A DNA stretch of 31,049 bases from a virus, in IMG/VR virus record IMGVR_UViG_3300030419_003193, positions 1 through 31,049 of that record, one strand, 5' to 3'. The position numbers were made by a program, and so were the translations under genes. Position 1 is the stretch's first letter. Every line of letters starts with the position of its first letter. Shown piece by piece: positions 28,970 through 31,049 of this stretch. The notes under the pieces are model-generated. The model saw only the letters and a program-made list of their open reading frames with translations. It did not search any database and was not told the origin of the DNA.

Positions 28970-29009
28970 GGCCGCCAAGCTGTAAGTCCTTTATTTGCAA
29001 CGACTTACA
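28970..29009 (+). repeat. Dispersed hairpin repeat, copy 3
   Basis: GCCGCC box, then TGTAAGTC (28981-28988), loop CTTTATTTGCAAC, GACTTACA (29002-29009), an eight-base stem. It follows the acidic 48-aa gene. Confidence 0.85.
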
Positions 29010-29046
29010 ACTATTTAGGAAAAAATAATATTTTGTTGGGGGTGAG

Positions 29047-29086
29047 TGACCTAATGTGTCACGCCGATAGGCGATAATATATATAT
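29047..29086 (+). promoter_or_regulatory. Divergent promoter P7 with palindromes
   Basis: GTGAC-ctaatgt-GTCAC, then CGCC-GATA-GGCG, then GATAATATATAT directly before ATG 29085. The CCGATA element is present but no TTGACA, and the spacing does not fit a normal -35. It may need an activator, or it is a weak promoter or an operator. The next gene would be almost leaderless. Confidence 0.4.
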
Positions 29087-29210
29087 GAAGATTGAAAAGT
29101 TAATGACGTTGATTTGCTACGGGGCTGAGTTGGTTCGTCCAACCGGCGTTTCCGTTGTCCGATGGCGTGCAATGATTCGCATGGCTCAAGTTCGTTTGGA
29201 GGAAATTTAA
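29085..29210 (+). CDS. Small basic protein, 41 aa
   Basis: ATG at 29085, stop TAA at 29208-29210. MKIEKLMTLICYGAELVRPT-GVSVVRWRAMIRMAQVRLEEI is amphipathic and basic in its second half (four Arg in 16 residues). No ribosome site precedes ATG (only an AT run), which is odd beside the neighbours; initiation may be leaderless or start elsewhere. It ends in TAATG, sharing its last base with the next ATG. No family recognised. Confidence 0.45.
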   Translation: MKIEKLMTLICYGAELVRPTGVSVVRWRAMIRMAQVRLEEI

Positions 29211-29314
29211 TGTTTGGTTTATCTGATGAGTTTATGATGTTTATTGTTGTTCCGGCTTTGCTTCTACCAGTCGGCTGGATTGTAATAAAAATCACAAAAT
29301 TTTATGAAAATTAG
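29210..29314 (+). CDS. Small membrane protein, 34 aa
   Basis: ATG overlaps the previous stop (TAATG), with GGAGG eight bases before it. MFGLSDEFMMFIVVPALLLP-VGWIVIKITKFYEN is a single membrane helix with a Lys-rich end. It completes a two-gene cassette behind P7. Confidence 0.6.
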   Translation: MFGLSDEFMMFIVVPALLLPVGWIVIKITKFYEN

Positions 29315-29325
29315 TTAAAGAGCTA

Positions 29326-29354
29326 TTGACAAAGTAGCCGATATATGTTATAAT
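29326..29354 (+). promoter_or_regulatory. Early promoter P8
   Basis: TTGACA, 17-base spacer with CCGATATAT, TATAAT (29349). No AAAAAACTTT box seen. It is followed by the CATAACAGAAAGGAAATAAA leader. Confidence 0.9.
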
Positions 29355-29381
29355 AGGACACATAACAGAAAGGAAATAAAA

Positions 29382-29591
29382 ATGAAATACATAGCTTATG
29401 AAATTAAACGCTCAAAAGAAACCGCAACCGGCACACGCTACCTAGTGCGTCACTGGAGAAGTGGCAAGTGGATAATTTGCAGTCATGCAGGTGATAACAG
29501 TATCGCCAATCCTGAGTGTCAGGGCAAACGGGATTACGTCCTAAAAAAATGGAATAAAATCGTCGGAGATAGGCAAAAATTTTACTCCTGA
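29382..29591 (+). CDS. Small basic protein, 69 aa
   Basis: ATG 29382 follows GAAAGGAAATAAAA. The product is MKYIAYEIKRSKETATGTRY..., rich in Lys/Arg and Trp/Tyr, with a short beta-like start (YIAYEIKRSK, TRYLVRHWRSGKWIICSH) and two Cys. No family recognised. A single gene with its own promoter P8, just before P9. The charge suggests nucleic-acid or phospholipid contact (inference). Confidence 0.65.
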   Translation: MKYIAYEIKRSKETATGTRYLVRHWRSGKWIICSHAGDNSIANPECQGKRDYVLKKWNKIVGDRQKFYS

Positions 29592-29595
29592 CCCC

Positions 29596-29624
29596 TTGAC
29601 AAATACAATTCCATAGATTAAAAT
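29596..29624 (+). promoter_or_regulatory. Early promoter P9
   Basis: TTGACA, 17-base spacer without CCGATATATAT (it reads AATACAATTCCATAGAT), TAAAAT (29619). A weaker match than the others. Confidence 0.75.
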
Positions 29625-29660
29625 TTAAGTATACAAAACACAACACAAAGGAAATTGATT

Positions 29661-30065
29661 ATGAAAAGCGTTGAACAAATGTTGAAAGAATTAGAAGTTG
29701 CCGTAAAAGAATGTTTCGTTGTACCTAATGAATGGTTGCCGGAGTCGTTCCATGATGATGTTCGTGGTGGTCGCTCGCTTGCCCGCTTGGATGAGTTGTG
29801 CGAAGAAATCGCAGACGGTGAAACCGCACACCAAAAAGCGAAAGCGGCAAAGGCTCGCAACATTGAGAAGCTCCGTAAGCAGGTAGAAGAAAAATCTATC
29901 TTCACCACGCACAAAGGCGGAACGGATTTTGTTGACTTGTCCGAAGGTTTGGACTACAGCGATAACGAAGCTGATGAAGTTCAGCTTCATAAAAATATGA
30001 TGGCTATGGTTGGCGGTATGGTCAACAGTGGCATGATTGACGCTGACGATTTGATGGAGGATTAA
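29661..30065 (+). CDS. Hypothetical protein, 134 aa
   Basis: Start ATG 29661 after CAAAGGAAATTGATT; a TTG two codons earlier is less likely. The sequence MKSVEQMLKELEVAVKECFV is followed by helical charged stretches (SLARLDELCEEIADGETAHQ, KAKAAKARNIEKLRKQVEEK), then an acidic region and a C-terminal helix (MMAMVGGMVNSGMIDADDLMED). No family recognised. It is the first gene of the last cassette; the next gene starts one base after its stop. Confidence 0.7.
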   Translation: MKSVEQMLKELEVAVKECFVVPNEWLPESFHDDVRGGRSLARLDELCEEIADGETAHQKAKAAKARNIEKLRKQVEEKSIFTTHKGGTDFVDLSEGLDYSDNEADEVQLHKNMMAMVGGMVNSGMIDADDLMED

Positions 30066-30066
30066 G

Positions 30067-30327
30067 ATGGAAACCCAAGTAATTTATCCTAGAGTATTTT
30101 GTAAAGTAAGTAAGCGAAACATCAATCCAGCGATGGGAGAATGGCAAGACCTCGAACACTTCACGACGATGTGGCTAGAGTTGCCGTTTCATATCTCGCA
30201 CTCTGGCGATCCTACAGCAATTCATCAATGGATAGGTGAAGAATTTAATTGGACATTTATGGCATATGGAAATATGATTCCATGCCACACGCAAGAACAC
30301 GTTAACGCTTTATTGGAGGAAGTATGA
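30067..30327 (+). CDS. Hypothetical protein, 86 aa
   Basis: GGAGGATTAAG stands directly before ATG 30067. METQVIYPRVFCKVSKRNIN, then NPAMGEWQDLEHFTTMWLEL, HISHSGDPTAIHQWIGEEFNW and HVNALLEEV: mixed, with many aromatic residues and three His. It may be a small metal or peptide-binding protein; I do not recognise a family. Its stop overlaps the next start (ATGA). Confidence 0.65.
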   Translation: METQVIYPRVFCKVSKRNINPAMGEWQDLEHFTTMWLELPFHISHSGDPTAIHQWIGEEFNWTFMAYGNMIPCHTQEHVNALLEEV

Positions 30328-30413
30328 GTAGCAAAGAACAAAGACGAAACGTTTATTTTTGTTTAGTCGCAATGGTTGCCGGTTTTGTTTTACAAGGAAT
30401 TATATGGCCATGA
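30324..30413 (+). CDS. Tiny membrane protein, 29 aa
   Basis: ATG 30324 overlaps the previous stop (ATGA), with GGAGG just before. MSSKEQRRNVYFCLVAMVAG-FVLQGIIWP: charged start, one membrane helix. Coupled translation is likely. Confidence 0.6.
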   Translation: MSSKEQRRNVYFCLVAMVAGFVLQGIIWP

Positions 30414-30589
30414 AAATGAGACGATGCCAATCTATGGAGCTTGCCCGCTACTATCAACGACTAGAAAATATTGAAAGAAGGAAAAAAGAAAATGATAACA
30501 CGAAAAGTAAAAGACACATTTGGAAACGAGCACTCAGTTCACGCGTGGTTCATGCTTTACAATGGTTGGGAATTTTTCCAGCTAGATAA
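30404..30589 (+). CDS. Small basic protein, 61 aa, overlapping its neighbours
   Basis: ATG 30404 with AAGGA five bases before it, out of frame with both the 29-aa gene (10-base overlap) and the 92-aa gene (98-base overlap). MAMKMRRCQSMELARYYQRL..., then many R and K (IERRKKENDNTKSKRHIWKR). Very basic, helical. A start at 30410 (ATGA overlap) is also possible. The large overlap lowers confidence; only one of the two overlapping genes may be translated strongly. Confidence 0.45.
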   Translation: MAMKMRRCQSMELARYYQRLENIERRKKENDNTKSKRHIWKRALSSRVVHALQWLGIFPAR

Positions 30590-30770
30590 AGAGGAGGACG
30601 GAATCGCGTTTGGCTTTATGGACGGTTGCCCTTTTCCTGAACTAGGATATTCTAACCTGAACGACATCAGGTCAAACTCTATGGTACAGGCCGAAGGTGC
30701 TGAACTATGGGAAATCGCCCCGCCGATTGAATGGGAATGGAATTTTGATGAGGTAGAAAATTATGCGTGA
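30492..30770 (+). CDS. DUF2958-like small protein, 92 aa
   Basis: Start ATG 30492 (AAGG upstream, slightly far); an earlier TTG is less likely. 'DGIAFGFMDGCPFPELGYSNLNDI' resembles the FGL-x-D-x-G-x-PELGY-x-SL-x-EL core of DUF2958 proteins of plasmids and phages, function unknown. The rest is acidic and aromatic (APPIEWEWNFDEVENYA). It overlaps the basic 61-aa gene by 98 bases and the next by eight. Confidence 0.6.
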   Translation: MITRKVKDTFGNEHSVHAWFMLYNGWEFFQLDKEEDGIAFGFMDGCPFPELGYSNLNDIRSNSMVQAEGAELWEIAPPIEWEWNFDEVENYA

Positions 30771-30852
30771 TAAAATTAAAAGCTTTACGTTCTTTACGAT
30801 TGCAGCCGGTTGGGTATCGTTTGCGGTGTTCATAATGTCACACTACAAATAG
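30763..30852 (+). CDS. Tiny membrane protein, 29 aa
   Basis: ATG 30763 overlaps the previous stop by eight bases; GAGG lies nine bases upstream. MRDKIKSFTFFTIAAGWVSF-AVFIMSHYK is one membrane helix with basic ends. It ends just before hairpin repeat 4. Confidence 0.6.
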   Translation: MRDKIKSFTFFTIAAGWVSFAVFIMSHYK

Positions 30853-30869
30853 GACTTACCCCAAAAAGG

Positions 30870-30914
30870 CCCCCGCCGCCAAGCCGTAAGTCCTTTAATT
30901 ACAAGGGTTTACGA
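30870..30914 (+). repeat. Dispersed hairpin repeat, copy 4
   Basis: CCCCCGCCGCC box, then CGTAAGTC (30885-30892), loop CTTTAATTACAAG, GGTTTACG (30906-30913). The stem is kept through two G-U pairs, which argues for an RNA structure. It precedes promoter P10. Confidence 0.85.
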
Positions 30915-30952
30915 CAATTCTAAAAAACTTTGAAAAAACATTGAAGAACCTC

Positions 30953-30980
30953 TTGACATTTGGTCGATATATATTATAAT
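30953..30980 (+). promoter_or_regulatory. Early promoter P10
   Basis: TTGACA, 16-base spacer with CGATATATAT, TATAAT (30975). AAAAAACTTT ends 21 bases before TTGACA, as at P2 and P3. It follows hairpin repeat 4. Confidence 0.9.
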
Positions 30981-31049
30981 GGAGGAGTAAGTCAGCTACA
31001 ACCCAGTTGGAACTACGCCGCTGGACTTGGTTCCCCGCAAGGGGCGGCT
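30981..31049 (+). ncRNA. Structured RNA or leader, cut by the window edge
   Basis: After P10 no ATG is seen. CCAG pairs with CTGG, GGAAC with GTTCC, and CCCC-GCAA-GGGG is a GNRA hairpin at 31033-31044. The strand may be a non-coding RNA or a structured leader. Its family cannot be told from this fragment. Confidence 0.4.

Noticed and set aside
29618-29990. Two minus-strand frames of about 98 codons opposite the 134-aa gene
   Set aside because: Antisense to a gene with promoter and ribosome site; no supporting signal on the minus strand.
26599-30914. CRISPR array
   Set aside because: The repeats are four copies about 1 to 2 kb apart with genes between, not regular repeats with short spacers.
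1-31049. Integrase, repressor or attachment site
   Set aside because: None recognised; nothing in the window indicates a temperate life style.

Overview
This window looks like about 31 kb of a tailed double-stranded DNA phage (Caudoviricetes). It carries a head-packaging cassette (large terminase, portal, prohead protease with scaffold, decoration protein, major capsid protein), a series of large fibre-like proteins, a late-type sigma factor, and a block of very small early-type genes. Strong Shine-Dalgarno sites and TTGACA / TATAAT promoters point to a bacterial host that uses a sigma-70-like factor. The sugar genes (gmd, a GT6 enzyme), the fatty-acid-hydroxylase-like gene and the style of the fibres resemble phages of aquatic bacteria. 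I cannot name the host.

Layout. Positions 1-25400 are read almost entirely on the minus strand. In transcription order the block starts near 25434 and runs leftward: a 53-aa acidic protein, a virion-like protein, a sigma factor, an HTH/coiled-coil protein (possible small terminase), a GT6 glycosyltransferase, GDP-mannose 4,6-dehydratase, a small unknown, an HNH nuclease, an ERCC4-type nuclease, a ClpP-like protease, a fatty-acid-hydroxylase-like membrane protein and the large terminase. Then come the portal, the protease with a nested scaffold start, a decoration-like protein and the major capsid protein. After a terminator lie a small tail protein, two fibre proteins with IG-rich repeats, a very Cys- and Thr-rich protein holding a complete-looking mini-intein (Hint) domain, a glycosyltransferase with a DxH motif, and a large fibre that runs off the left edge. 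Tail tube, sheath, tape-measure and replication genes are not in the window.

Positions 25400-25990 are a control region between the two divergent blocks. It has a multi-stem RNA candidate, a terminator-like hairpin and an inverted repeat. From 25938 to the right edge all genes are on the plus strand: a 15-aa leader peptide and HNH protein, then an array of small genes (22 to 134 aa) arranged as short cassettes. Most cassettes start with their own TTGACA-N16/17-TATAAT promoter, usually with CCGATATATAT in the spacer and often with an AAAAAACTTT box upstream. Several have the same leader (close to AACACAACGAAAGGAAAT). Four copies of a 45-bp hairpin repeat separate groups of cassettes. Products include six tiny membrane proteins and two extremely acidic proteins.

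Regulation. Four minus-strand gaps share an extended -10-like motif, GTGTATAAT or a close variant, without a shared -35. With the phage-encoded sigma factor this suggests a T4-like split into host-type early promoters and phage-sigma late promoters. The most unusual parts are the Hint-containing mucin-like protein next to a polypeptide-GalNAc-transferase-like enzyme, the phased early promoter cassettes, the hairpin repeat family, and the acidic, DNA-mimic-like early proteins.
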